Assembly (NCBI RefSeq): GCF_041434935.1
Contig: NZ_CP107964.1
Span: 558,001 to 622,000 of the forward strand
DNA from: Kitasatospora sp. NBC_00374
GTDB lineage: Bacteria > Actinomycetota > Actinomycetes > Streptomycetales > Streptomycetaceae
Direction of reading: 5' to 3'
Length of the DNA stretch: 64,000 nt
Part shown: positions 16,895 through 26,197 of the stretch, piece after piece
Layout of the letters: each line of letters begins with the position of its first letter
How positions within the stretch are numbered: the first letter of the stretch is position 1
Translations under genes and position numbers: made by a program
Notes under the pieces: generated by a model
Database searches by the model: none
Told to the model about the DNA's origin: nothing
The model's input: only the letters and a program-made list of their open reading frames with translations

Positions 16895-16996
16895 GGCGCT
16901 TCCAGTTCAGGGGAGTTCGGGTACCGGCGGGGTGACCGGGACGGTGGCGGGGAGAGTTCGGGGACCGGCGGCGGGACACCCCGGCCGACGGACGGC

Positions 16997-19330
16997 TCAT
17001 CGGCCGGCCGCCGCGGCCGGCGCTGTCCCGGGCAGGCTGCCGCCGCCCTCGGGCGCACCGCCGGCGGCGAGCCGGGCGAGCGCTGCCCGTAGGAACGGGC
17101 TGGGCACCTGGTAGCCGCCCTCCTCCCGGAGCGGTGCGGGCCGGCCGGCCTCCCCCGCCGTCCGGGTGTCCGGGGTCGGGGTGGGGGCCGCGTCGTCGGG
17201 GCGGCCCCGCCGGGCGGCGGCGGAGCGGGCCCGGTCGAGATAGGCCTCGTCGTCTGTGGGCGCGGGTCGGTCGCCGTTCCGGTCGCTGGACCCGTCACCG
17301 GTCCGGTCACTCGCCCGGGCTTCCGTCCGTTCCGTGGCCCGCTCGGCGGTCCGCTCGGCTGTGCCGTCGGCGCCGGCCGACGCCGTGTCGGTCGTGTCGC
17401 CGCCGTCGGCCGGGGCGGCGGCGTCGGGGCCGAGCAGGGCGGTGGCGAGCTGGTTGAGCAGGGCGTTCTCGTCGGGGGCGGGCTGTGCGGCCGTGGCGTC
17501 CTGGGCGGTCTGCTGCGTGTCGGGGTCGTCGCTGCGGGCGGCGTCGAGCCACTGGCGGCGCATCCGGCGCCAGCGGCGGTCGCTGTGCTCGTGGTGGCCG
17601 GCCTGACCGTCGACGCCGGAGTCGGCGAGCACCGTCTCCTCCTCGTCCTCCGGCCCGTTCTCGCCGAATCGGCTCGGCCGGACGAACCGGTTGCCGCTGC
17701 TGCGCTCGGACCGGCCGCCGCCACCGCCCGGCATGCCGCCGGGCCCGTGGGCGCCGGCCATTCCGGCCGCTCCGGCGGTGCGGGTGGTGCCGCTGCCGAC
17801 GGCAGCTCCGCCGGTGCCGGACCCGCCTCGGCCGGTCCCGGTGCCGCCGAGCCCGGAGCCCGAGCCGGACCGCATGGCGTCCCCGGTGCCCGAGGCCATG
17901 CTGAGGCCCGACTTTCCGGGCACGATCCGGCCGCCCGCGCCGGAGACCGAGCCGCCGCGTCCGAGGCCGCCCGCCGCACCGCCTCCCGCACCGCGCCCGG
18001 CGCCGCCCGCACCGCCCATCGCGCCACCGACGACCCCGCGCGAGCCCGTACCACCGACCCCGCCGACCCCGCGCGAGCCCGTACCACCGACCCCGCCGAC
18101 TCCGCGCGAGCCCGTACCGCCGACTCCGCCGGGGCGGGTGGAGGTCGCCCCGCCGGTCATGCCGCCGTACCGGGCGGAGCCGGGCCGGGTGCCTCCCCCG
18201 AGTCCGCTGCCGCCGCCCAGGCCCCCGAGCCCGCCGAACGGGGAGCCGCCGCCGAATGCCCCGCCCGCACCGGAGCCGCCGAGCCCGGAGGAGCCCGTTC
18301 CCGACCCGGACCAGGGGCTGAGCCCGGAGGGGCTGTACGTGCTGCCGCCGGCGCCACCGCCGGTGTAGCCGGGCATGCCGGCCAGGCCCAGGCCGGGGGA
18401 GCTGCTCGGCTTGAACACCGGCATTCCCGCCCCGCCACCGCCACCGCCACCGCCGACGCCCGCACCGCCCGTACCCAGGCCTGCGCCGGGCACCGTCCGG
18501 CCGACCGGGGAGGGCGCCTGGAACGGTTGGAGGGAGGACAGTTGCGGCTTGTACGCGCTCCCCGAGCCGCCGTCGGGGCCGCCGGACATGCCGACGTCGC
18601 CGGGCATGCCGGCACCGCCGGCGCCGTTCGGCACGCCGCCGGTCGGGGTCAGCGAGTCCAGCCCGGTGGTCGGGTGCTGCAGGGTGCTCGCGTCGAGAGC
18701 GGTGGTGGCGGTGGGCCGGGTGGCGCCGGTGCCCGAGCCCGCGCCACCGGAGCCGCCGAGGCTGGCGACCTGTCCGGCGCTGGTCATCCGCTCGACGTGT
18801 CCGGCGCTCTGCCGGAGCATCGTGTCGACGCTGGAACCGACCTGTCCCACGTAGGTGTTGTAGGTGTCCGCCGCCGTCTTGATGCCTTCGGACTGGGCGA
18901 TGTCGTCGTGCTTGCCGGCCGGGTTCTGCTCCATGTAGTCCTTGGCGTACTGCAGTTCCCGGACCATCTCGGTCTTGGTCTGGGTGACCGCCTGGTGCGC
19001 GCCGCGCAGTGACCGCGCCATGGCGACCCCGGCGTCCAGGGTGGTGACCGCGTGCGACTGGTCGGTGCCCGCGTACTTGCGCAGGTAGCCCTCGAAGCTG
19101 TCGGCCGCGGTGCCGGACATGTTGGCCATCGCGCGGTTGGCGCTCGCCACGATGGTGCGCACGGCCGGTTCCGCGGCGTTGTTCCACGCCTCCCAGGCAT
19201 CGGCCAGCTCCGCCAGCAGCTCTTCGTTGGCATTGGGGAAGAGGATTCCGGAGCCGTGTTCGTTGCTCTGGACGACCTTGAGCACCTCGGCGAGGTCGGA
19301 CGGGAGCTCGATCATGACGGGGTCGCTCAT
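16997..19330 (-). CDS. Gly-rich WXG100-like/PPE-like T7SS protein
   Basis: 777 residues. The start is taken at ATG 19330 (MSDPVMIELP); ATG 19315 is possible, and neither has a clear ribosome site. Residues 1-190 form a helical WXG100-like domain containing ILFPNANEELLAELADAWEA. Residues about 195-560 are Gly/Ser/Pro low complexity with a GGTGSRGVGG repeat. A short basic patch follows (SDRRWRRMRRQWL), then a disordered acidic C-terminus. The layout matches long PPE-like substrates encoded beside ESX systems. It is second to third in a leftward cluster; the 100-bp gap to the next gene shows no terminator. Confidence 0.75.
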   Translation of the reverse strand: MSDPVMIELPSDLAEVLKVVQSNEHGSGILFPNANEELLAELADAWEAWNNAAEPAVRTIVASANRAMANMSGTAADSFEGYLRKYAGTDQSHAVTTLDAGVAMARSLRGAHQAVTQTKTEMVRELQYAKDYMEQNPAGKHDDIAQSEGIKTAADTYNTYVGQVGSSVDTMLRQSAGHVERMTSAGQVASLGGSGGAGSGTGATRPTATTALDASTLQHPTTGLDSLTPTGGVPNGAGGAGMPGDVGMSGGPDGGSGSAYKPQLSSLQPFQAPSPVGRTVPGAGLGTGGAGVGGGGGGGGAGMPVFKPSSSPGLGLAGMPGYTGGGAGGSTYSPSGLSPWSGSGTGSSGLGGSGAGGAFGGGSPFGGLGGLGGGSGLGGGTRPGSARYGGMTGGATSTRPGGVGGTGSRGVGGVGGTGSRGVGGVGGTGSRGVVGGAMGGAGGAGRGAGGGAAGGLGRGGSVSGAGGRIVPGKSGLSMASGTGDAMRSGSGSGLGGTGTGRGGSGTGGAAVGSGTTRTAGAAGMAGAHGPGGMPGGGGGRSERSSGNRFVRPSRFGENGPEDEEETVLADSGVDGQAGHHEHSDRRWRRMRRQWLDAARSDDPDTQQTAQDATAAQPAPDENALLNQLATALLGPDAAAPADGGDTTDTASAGADGTAERTAERATERTEARASDRTGDGSSDRNGDRPAPTDDEAYLDRARSAAARRGRPDDAAPTPTPDTRTAGEAGRPAPLREEGGYQVPSPFLRAALARLAAGGAPEGGGSLPGTAPAAAAGR

Positions 19331-19623
19331 TTCGGCTGGCTGGCCGGCTGGCCTGGGGCGGGCGGTGTGGTGGGTGACGACGTGCTGCTCGGATGGGAAC
19401 TGCTGCTCGTGGAGGTACTGCTGATGGAACGTGGCCCGGCCGGAGGTGGTGGTTCCGCCGGAGCTGTCGGATCACGGCGCTGCCAACGGCGGCGACCGGC
19501 CGGGGCGCGAGGGGCCGAGGAGGTCCGTGCGGGCCCGGTGGGCCCGGTGGGCCCGGTGGGCCGACGGTGGCGGGCGGGTCGGTCCCGGCGGTGCGCCCGG
19601 GGACCGACCCGTCAGCCACCGGG

Positions 19624-20178
19624 CTAGATGAGCATGTTGCGGCCGCCGGCCGGCGCGTGCGGCTCCGGGTCGGGGGCGGAGTCGCGCTCGTTGTAGTCCA
19701 GGTCCGGCGCGTCCGGGTCGTGGTAGGTCGGCGCGGACTCGGGCGAGGACGAGGTCAGGGTGATCGGGTCCTTCTGCGGGACGCGCGGCGTGACCGGCGT
19801 GACGCGCGAGGCCGGGACCGCGTCGCCCTCCGCGCGGGCGCCGTTGAGCCGCGTCAGCTCGGCGGCCTGCGCGTCGTCGGTCTGCCGGTGCTGCTTGCAC
19901 ATCAGCTCCAGGTTGGCCGCCAACTGGGCCGAGTTCTGGAGGTACTTGCGCACCCCGTCGAACACCTGCTGCTGGTGCTCGGGCAGACCGCCGACGGCCG
20001 AGCCGCCGCCGGTCAGCGACTTCCCGACCGCGTCCGTACCGTACGCGGCCGGCCGGATCTGCTTGATCACGGCCTCCAGGCGCGCCGTCGGCGCCTCCAG
20101 GTCGTCGAGCATGGTCCGGATCGCCTTGGCCGCGGCCTCGACCTCGTCGAGATTGATCTGGAACGACGTACCGCTCAC
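19624..20178 (-). CDS. EspC/WXG100-like small T7SS protein
   Basis: 184 residues; GTG 20178 with AAGGGG upstream. Residues 1-110 are a long helical hairpin starting SFQINLDEVEAAAKAIRTML, typical of ESX-1 EspC-like or WXG100-like proteins. The C-terminal 70 residues are disordered and acidic and include YNERD, a YxxxD pattern like the T7 export motif. It is followed on the same strand by the Gly-rich WXG protein after a 293-bp spacer (19331-19623) in which I see no gene. Confidence 0.72.
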   Translation of the reverse strand: MSGTSFQINLDEVEAAAKAIRTMLDDLEAPTARLEAVIKQIRPAAYGTDAVGKSLTGGGSAVGGLPEHQQQVFDGVRKYLQNSAQLAANLELMCKQHRQTDDAQAAELTRLNGARAEGDAVPASRVTPVTPRVPQKDPITLTSSSPESAPTYHDPDAPDLDYNERDSAPDPEPHAPAGGRNMLI

Positions 20179-20304
20179 GTGCTGCCCACCCCTTGTCCCC
20201 CCAGGCTTGCGCCCGGTCCCGTCCGGCCCGGTCCCCGTGTGGACCGGGCCGCTGAACGATCACAAAACTCCGTTCCCGCCGACGGGCGGGACGGTCTCCC
20301 CCCG

Positions 20305-22581
20305 TCAGAGTGTGGTCGCGCCGCCGGGGCCCACCACGTGCAGCCCGGTGTCGCCGAAGGCGATGGCGAGCGGGACCCGGTCCAGCCCGGCCTCGTTGAG
20401 CAGCGTGCCGCTGGCGACGTGCCACAGCCGCAGGGCCGCGTGCTGGTCGCCCGTCGCCAACAGGGCTTCGCCGTCGAGGTTCTGGAAGACCACGCTCCGT
20501 ACGGCGGCGTCGCCGCCCGGGAGTTCCGCGGCCCGGGTGCCGTCCTGGGCGTCCCACAGCAGGACGCCACCGCCGGCGCTGCCCCCGACGACCACCTGCC
20601 GGTCGCCGAGCAGCCCGAACGCGAGCGCCTCGACCGGGCCGCCGAGGCCGGTCAGTTCGGCCCCCGGCCGGCCGTCCAGGGCGTCCCAGAGCCGCACCAC
20701 ACCGTCCGTGCCGCCGGTGGCGACCATCCGCCGCCCCGCGACCGGGCCGACGGCCAGCGCCGTCACGCCACGCGGGTCGGCGGCCAGCCGCAGCAGCGGG
20801 CTGCCGGTGACGGCGTCGCGGACCCGGACCGTGCCGTCGGCGCCGGCCGAGACCAGCAGCGCGTCGCCGTCCTCGACGGGGTCGGCGAAGGCGAGCCCGA
20901 GGACCGCGCCGGTGTGCGGCGTCGGGACGGACAGCGGTACGCCGTCCCGGGGGTCCAGGCAGCGGACCGCGCCGGTGGCGGTGCCGCACACGATCAGCGG
21001 CCGGTCGTCGGTCCGGCACAGCGCCACCGAGGTGACGGGGCCGCCGTCCGGGACGGTGACCCGCAGTTCGGTGCGCAGGGTGGCGTCCCACAGGCGCAGG
21101 GTGCCGTCGCCGTAGCCGGCCGCGAGCACCGGGCGGCCGTCCAGCTCGCCGGAGGCCAGGGCGTTCACCGGGAAGCCGGCCTCGGCCGGGGTGCACTCGC
21201 CGAGGCCGGCGCCGGTGGCCGGGTCCCAGAAGGTCAGGCTGCCGCTCTCGTCCCCGGTGACCAGGACGGGCCGGCCGGCCGGGCGGACGGCGGCGAGTCC
21301 GGTGAGCCAGCGGCGCTCGGCGGGCCAGCCGTTGAGTGCCTTGCCGGTGAAGACGTCCCAGGTGCGGATGGTGCCGTCGAGGGCGCACGAGGCGAGCAGC
21401 GGATCGGTGTCGGGGGTGAGGAAGGCGAGCCCGGTGACCGTGCCGGAGTGGCCGGTGAGCACCGCGACGGGCTGTCCGGTGGCGAGGTCCCAGAGCCGGA
21501 TCGAGCCGTCGAGCCCGGCGGAGGCGAGCACCGCCTGGTTGCCGAGGGCGAGGACGGCGAGGACGGTGACCCGGTCGGTGTGGCCGACCAGCAGGTGGAG
21601 CTGTTCGCCGGTAGCGGCGTCCCAGACCCGGACCACCGCGTCGTCGCCGGCGGCGGCCACCAGGTCGAGGTCGGCGCAGCGGGCGTGGCACAGCGCCGCG
21701 GCGCCGTTCCCGGCGACCGGCAGCAGGCCGAGCGCGCGGCCGTCCTCGGCGTGCCAGGCCTGGACCTCGCCCTCGCGGCCGGCCGAGAAGACCAGCGGCA
21801 CGCCCTGGACCAGTCCGGCGGTGACCGCCTGGGCGCCTTCGCCGCCGGCGGTGCCGTGCAGCAGGGCGCCGGTGGCGGCGTCCCAGACCTGCACCGCGCC
21901 GTCCTCGCCGCCGACCGCGAACAGGTCACGGCCGCCCGCGGTGCCGAGGGCGACTGCGGTGGGCAGCACGCCGGCGTCCGAGTCGGAGCCGCCGAGCGGG
22001 ACGGAGCCGTCCAGGGTGGCCAGTCCGAAGCCGAGGCCGGGTTCGGCGAGCGCGTAGGCGGGGCGGCCGGCCACGGTGCCGATGGCGGCCGCGGGCCGGG
22101 CGGCGGGCTCGGTGGGCGCGGGGTCGGGCTCGTCGAGGGCGATCAGCGCGCTGGGCAGCCGGCCGGCCGCCGCCGGGTCGAGGACCTGCGCGGCGAGCGC
22201 CTCCAGAGCGTTGCCGACCCCGGGCAGGGGTGCCTCGGTGGTGTCGTCCCAGATCTGGTCGCCGGCCGGCAGCAGGCCGAGTACGGCGAGTCTGCGGCCG
22301 GTGGCGGGGGTGGTGAGGGCCGGGTCGCCGGGGGCGAGTCCGGGGCGCGCCTTGCGCAGCGCCGACAGGACCCGCTCGAGCAGTGCCGGGTCGATCCTCC
22401 CGGTGCGTGTCACCAGGGTGTCGGCCGTGCGGCGGCCGGCCCGGATCGTGCCGTCGGGGCCGACGGCCAACTCGACGTACCCCGAGGGGAGTCCCTCGTG
22501 GCCGGTGGTGAGCAGCAGGCCAGGGCCGACCGGTTCGTCAGGCACTGTCCCGGTGACCGGAGTTCCGGCTTCCTCCGACAT
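20305..22581 (-). CDS. WD40-repeat protein (about twelve WD motifs)
   Basis: 758 residues; ATG 22581 has GAGGAG upstream, while the frame open to 22821 lacks a credible start. An N-terminal domain of about 200 residues begins MSEEAGTPV and contains ELAVGPDGTIRAGRRTAD, a possible short fold of its own. Then about twelve WD-type motifs follow (VWDAATG, LWDLATG, TWDVFTG, FWDPATG, LWDALDG, LWHVASG and others), enough for two propellers. No kinase, NACHT or signal peptide is attached. It is the first gene of the leftward T7SS-type cluster and may be a cytosolic scaffold or chaperone for the substrates; that is inference from position. Confidence 0.82.
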   Translation of the reverse strand: MSEEAGTPVTGTVPDEPVGPGLLLTTGHEGLPSGYVELAVGPDGTIRAGRRTADTLVTRTGRIDPALLERVLSALRKARPGLAPGDPALTTPATGRRLAVLGLLPAGDQIWDDTTEAPLPGVGNALEALAAQVLDPAAAGRLPSALIALDEPDPAPTEPAARPAAAIGTVAGRPAYALAEPGLGFGLATLDGSVPLGGSDSDAGVLPTAVALGTAGGRDLFAVGGEDGAVQVWDAATGALLHGTAGGEGAQAVTAGLVQGVPLVFSAGREGEVQAWHAEDGRALGLLPVAGNGAAALCHARCADLDLVAAAGDDAVVRVWDAATGEQLHLLVGHTDRVTVLAVLALGNQAVLASAGLDGSIRLWDLATGQPVAVLTGHSGTVTGLAFLTPDTDPLLASCALDGTIRTWDVFTGKALNGWPAERRWLTGLAAVRPAGRPVLVTGDESGSLTFWDPATGAGLGECTPAEAGFPVNALASGELDGRPVLAAGYGDGTLRLWDATLRTELRVTVPDGGPVTSVALCRTDDRPLIVCGTATGAVRCLDPRDGVPLSVPTPHTGAVLGLAFADPVEDGDALLVSAGADGTVRVRDAVTGSPLLRLAADPRGVTALAVGPVAGRRMVATGGTDGVVRLWDALDGRPGAELTGLGGPVEALAFGLLGDRQVVVGGSAGGGVLLWDAQDGTRAAELPGGDAAVRSVVFQNLDGEALLATGDQHAALRLWHVASGTLLNEAGLDRVPLAIAFGDTGLHVVGPGGATTL

Positions 22582-22660
22582 GTCGCTCTCCTCTCCGACG
22601 GGTGTCCCGTCGGTCACGTTCCGCCGCGAAACGCCCCCCGCGCGCGATCCTGATCCGGCG

Positions 22661-23227
22661 TCAGCAAAGGTCCTCGGGCGTAAGGGTGGCGTACACGGCG
22701 TCGTGCAGCCTGTGGGTCCGGGAGCTGCGGAACAGTTCCGACCGGTACCCTGCGCGGCGGAATCCGATATACGCACCAACCACCTGAACCGGCATGTTCT
22801 CGGCCGCAGCGTACGCGTCAATCCGGCTCAGTTCCAACTGCTCGAAGCCGAAGCGACAGATCAGCCGAAGGGCGGCGCTCGCCACCTTGAGACTGCGGGC
22901 CCGGGGCAGCAGCCAGACCGCGGCCTCGGCGGCGGCCTCGGCGGGCCGCAGGTCGACGAGTTCGGCCCAGCCGACCGCGGGGCCGTCCTCGAGCGCCACC
23001 GAGAAATAGGCGGCCCGGCCCTCGGCCCAGAGCAGCGGAGGGACGGTGGCGATCCAGCGTTCGGCCGACGCGAGGTCCTGATGGGGGATCACTCCCTGCA
23101 TGAACTCGCGTACCAACGGGTCACGGGTGCCGGCCAGGACGGTGGCGGCGTCGCCGACCACGGGGTGGCGGATCGTCACCTGGCCGTCCGTCATGGACGG
23201 TACCGGAAGCGTGTTCAGTGGGCGCAC
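22661..23227 (-). CDS. GNAT-family N-acetyltransferase
   Basis: 188 residues; the GTG at 23227 is preceded by AAGGGGG at ideal spacing. The pattern is that of RimJ/RimL-like proteins: VTIRHPVVGDAATVLAG, then WLLPRARSLKVASAALRLI in place of the acetyl-CoA loop (the usual GxGxG is weak), ending RIDAYAAAENMPVQVVGAYIGF. The altered loop leaves activity uncertain. It is transcribed toward the WD40 gene with a 79-bp gap. Confidence 0.75.
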   Translation of the reverse strand: MRPLNTLPVPSMTDGQVTIRHPVVGDAATVLAGTRDPLVREFMQGVIPHQDLASAERWIATVPPLLWAEGRAAYFSVALEDGPAVGWAELVDLRPAEAAAEAAVWLLPRARSLKVASAALRLICRFGFEQLELSRIDAYAAAENMPVQVVGAYIGFRRAGYRSELFRSSRTHRLHDAVYATLTPEDLC

Positions 23228-23622
23228 GGTCAGCCCCCTTCGACGCGCCGGGGCGGCCCATCAGATCACCTCTACGCGCGGAGATCAACCCGCCGACCAA
23301 CGGGGGTCGGGGCCTCCCCGAAGGCTCCGCGGACTCCGGCGCGAGCACGGTCGGACACGAAGCATCCGGCTCCCGAGGGTGCCCCTGGGAAGGGCGCACC
23401 CACCGGAGGTCCGCACCGCCCGGCCGGCCGCGGCAGCGAACTTTTACTCAGTGGTAACAAACCTTACGATTCGATGACGCGTCACTCCGCCGCGGGCGCC
23501 GGCCGTGTGCGCGGGTGTCGCGGTCAGTCAGGAAGCCCGCCGTCGCCGGCCGTTCGCACGGACGTCGACCGCCGTCGAGGCCGCCGGGTTCGGGGCACTC
23601 GGGCCCTTGGTAACGTCCGGGC
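23228..23622. other. Intergenic, 395 bp, no gene seen
   Basis: This spacer separates two divergent genes. Its right half has a locally AT-rich stretch around 23440-23475 (ttttactcagtggtaacaaa) that stands out in this genome and is the most likely promoter area. No convincing coding frame was found. Confidence 0.5.
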
Positions 23623-24612
23623 ATGGCGGCTCCTGCGGACGCGGACCGGACGCACCCCGGCGGGGCGGTCCGGGTGGCGACGTTCAACGTCCTGCACGGC
23701 CGGGTGGTCCGGGCCGGCCGGCCCGGGGCGCTGCCGCCGGACGGGCGCGCGGCAGGTCCGCTCGCCGACGCCGTGGCATCGCTGGACGCGGACGTCCTCG
23801 CACTGCAGGAGGTCGACCACCTCCAGGACCGCTCCGGCAGGATCGACCAGGCCCGGGCCGCAGCCGAGGCGGCGGGTGCGGTGGACTGGCGCTACGCCTC
23901 GGCGCTGCACGGTCGTTCGGTGCTCGGACAGGGCTGGGTCCTGGACCCGTCCGTCCCCCGCCTGCGGGTGCACGGCCCCGAGGCGGCCGGCGCGGACGGC
24001 CCCGCTGTGCCCTCGCACGGCCTCGCCCTGCTGTCGCGGCTCCCGGTACTGCGCTGGCGGGCGGTACGGCTGTCCCCGGCGCCGGCCGCCCTCCCCCTGC
24101 GGGTGGTCGGCCGCGGCGGCCTCACCGTCGTCCGGGACCGGCCGCGGGTGGCGCTGGCCGCCGTCCTGGCAGGGCGGCGGGGCCCGTTCACCGCGGTGGC
24201 GCTCCATCTCTCCTTCGTGCCGGGCTGGAACGTCCGCCAACTCCTCGCGGTGCGGCGCTGGATCGCCGCCATGCCGCTCCCGCACGTGCTGCTCGGCGAC
24301 CTGAACCTGGTCGGCCCGCTGCCCCGGCTGGCCCTGGCCGCCGCCGGGGCCGCCGGATCCGGCCGCCGGGAAGTCGCCGAACGCCTGCACCGGGGTGCCG
24401 CCGCGCAGGCCGATCGGACCCTTGACGGCGTTGCCCCGCAGCGCCGTTGGCAGCGGGCGGCCCGCGGGGCGACCTATCCCGCGCACCGGCCGATGGTCCA
24501 GCTCGACCACGTGCTGGTCCGCGGCGTTCACCTGTCCCCGGTCCGTCCGGCCGCGACCCCGGCCACCTCGCTCTCCGACCACCGGCCCCTGGTGGCCGAG
24601 CTGCCGCTGTAG
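23623..24612 (+). CDS. Endonuclease/exonuclease/phosphatase (EEP) superfamily protein
   Basis: 329 residues from ATG 23623. The EEP core motifs are in order: RVATFNVLHG (metal-binding Asn), LALQEVDHL (catalytic Glu), LLGDLNL (Asp and Asn) and LSDHRPLVAEL (terminal Asp-His pair). It has no signal peptide, so it is cytosolic. The family includes DNase I-like nucleases and inositol or sphingomyelin phosphatases, and the sequence does not decide between them. It has an Ala/Arg-rich middle. Confidence 0.85.
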   Translation: MAAPADADRTHPGGAVRVATFNVLHGRVVRAGRPGALPPDGRAAGPLADAVASLDADVLALQEVDHLQDRSGRIDQARAAAEAAGAVDWRYASALHGRSVLGQGWVLDPSVPRLRVHGPEAAGADGPAVPSHGLALLSRLPVLRWRAVRLSPAPAALPLRVVGRGGLTVVRDRPRVALAAVLAGRRGPFTAVALHLSFVPGWNVRQLLAVRRWIAAMPLPHVLLGDLNLVGPLPRLALAAAGAAGSGRREVAERLHRGAAAQADRTLDGVAPQRRWQRAARGATYPAHRPMVQLDHVLVRGVHLSPVRPAATPATSLSDHRPLVAELPL

Positions 24613-24839
24613 GCCCCGACCGGCCCGGACGGCGGGGCGGGGCCCCTGCGGGACGTCCGGGTGCCCCGGTGGCGGGCCCTGCCCCGTGCCCACCACCGGA
24701 GCCGGCCCCGCCCGTGGCCCGAGCGGCGCAGCAGGTGGCGCCGGGCGATCGCGATGTGGTGCAGGCTGGGTGGCGGGCCCCCGGTTCCGTGGTCCTCCCC
24801 CGGACGCGGAATCCGGGATCGCCGTGGAAGGAGGCCGTG

Positions 24840-25940
24840 ATGGCCAGGCCGGTGTGGACCGGGGTTCTGTCGTTCGGGCTGGTGACCGTCCCGGTGTCGC
24901 TGTACACGGCGACGGACAGCCACACGGTGCGTTTCCACCAGCTGGAGCGCGGGACCTCGGACCGGGTGCGCAACAAGCGGGTCAACGAGCGCACCGGCGA
25001 GGAGGTGGAGTTCTCGGACATCGTCAAGGGCTTCGAGGTCGGGTCGGGCGAGTACGTCGTCGTCGAGCCGGACGAGCTGGAGCAGATCTCGCCGGGTCGC
25101 TCGCGCACCATCGACGTGTCCGGGTTCGTCGATCTCTCCGAGGTCGACCCGATCTTCTTCGACAAGACGTACTACCTCGGCCCGAAGGGCAAGGAGTACA
25201 CCAAGATCTACGGGCTGCTCACCAAGGCGTTGGAGAAGAGCAACCGGGCCGGGCTGGCGATGTTCGCGATGCGCGGCAAGGAGTACCTCACCGCGGTCCG
25301 CGCCGAGAACGGCCTTCTGGAGCTGCACACCATGCACTTCGCCGACGAGGTCCGAGACCCTCGCCGCGAGATCGACAACCTCCCCACCGGCGACGCGAGG
25401 TACAGCGGCCAGGAGCTCGGCACCGCCGAGCAGCTCATCGACATGCTCGCGGTCGACTGGAACCCCGAGGACTACCACGACACCTTCGAGGAGCAGGTCC
25501 GCAAGCTGATCGAGGACAAGGCCGCCGGCCGCGAGATCGCCGTCTCCCAGGGACCGCCGGCCGAGGCCACCAACGTCGTCGACCTGATGGACGCGCTCAG
25601 ACGCAGCCTGGAGGCCGCCCGCGGCCCGGACGCCGAGGACGCCCGGGGCGGTGAAGGCGGCAAGGGCGGCGAGGGCGGGCGCAGGGCGACGGGGCGCGGG
25701 CCGGCCCCGAAGTCCGTTCGCCGTACCCCGAAGGCGACGGGTGGGACGAAGAGCACCTCCGCCGCCTCCGCCTCCGCGAAGAAGCCGGCCGCCGGGAAGG
25801 AGGACCTCTCCGCCCTCACCAAGGCCGAGCTCTACCGACGCGCCACCGAGTACGACATCGCCCACCGCTCCACCATGACCCGCGACGAGCTCCAGGACGC
25901 CGTCCGCAAGGCCGGCCGCCGGCTGCGCACCGCCTCCTGA
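24840..25940 (+). CDS. ku: Ku protein, non-homologous end joining
   Basis: 366 residues; ATG 24840 with GAAGGAGG. Starts MARPVWTGVLSFGLVTVPV, the signature opening of bacterial Ku, then the beta-barrel with PIFFDKTYYLGPKG and AMRGKEYL. The homodimer rings DNA ends and recruits LigD. After residue 265 there is a Gly/Lys/Ala-rich linker and a C-terminal helical domain, DLSALTKAELYRRATEYDI, of SAP/Rho-N type, seen in long actinomycete Ku paralogues and thought to bind DNA. No ligD gene lies in the window; multiple Ku copies are common in streptomycetes. Confidence 0.95.
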   Translation: MARPVWTGVLSFGLVTVPVSLYTATDSHTVRFHQLERGTSDRVRNKRVNERTGEEVEFSDIVKGFEVGSGEYVVVEPDELEQISPGRSRTIDVSGFVDLSEVDPIFFDKTYYLGPKGKEYTKIYGLLTKALEKSNRAGLAMFAMRGKEYLTAVRAENGLLELHTMHFADEVRDPRREIDNLPTGDARYSGQELGTAEQLIDMLAVDWNPEDYHDTFEEQVRKLIEDKAAGREIAVSQGPPAEATNVVDLMDALRRSLEAARGPDAEDARGGEGGKGGEGGRRATGRGPAPKSVRRTPKATGGTKSTSAASASAKKPAAGKEDLSALTKAELYRRATEYDIAHRSTMTRDELQDAVRKAGRRLRTAS

Positions 25941-26197
25941 CCACGGCCGTCCCGGCGGATCGACGGAACGGCGGGGCGTTTCCCGCCGGAGCTCCTCCCG
26001 CCCGGACGTTCCGTACGAACGTCGCGCCTGCCCCGCGATCGGGCGTCCAATCGGGGTGGCGCGGTCTCCCGGCCGTCATGGGCCGGCCGCGCTCCCACTC
26101 CCTGCCGTTTCCCGGCGGGTCGAGTTCCGCGTCGTACAGGCCGTTCAGCGGGTGGATCGCGCCGGGCCCGGAGGTCGCGGTGCCAGCCGGGCCCTCG

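Noticed and set aside
19472..21691. Open minus-strand frame of 739 codons across the WD40 region
   Set aside because: Composition is Arg/Pro/Gly repeats typical of the out-of-frame reading; the 20305-22581 frame carries the WD motifs.
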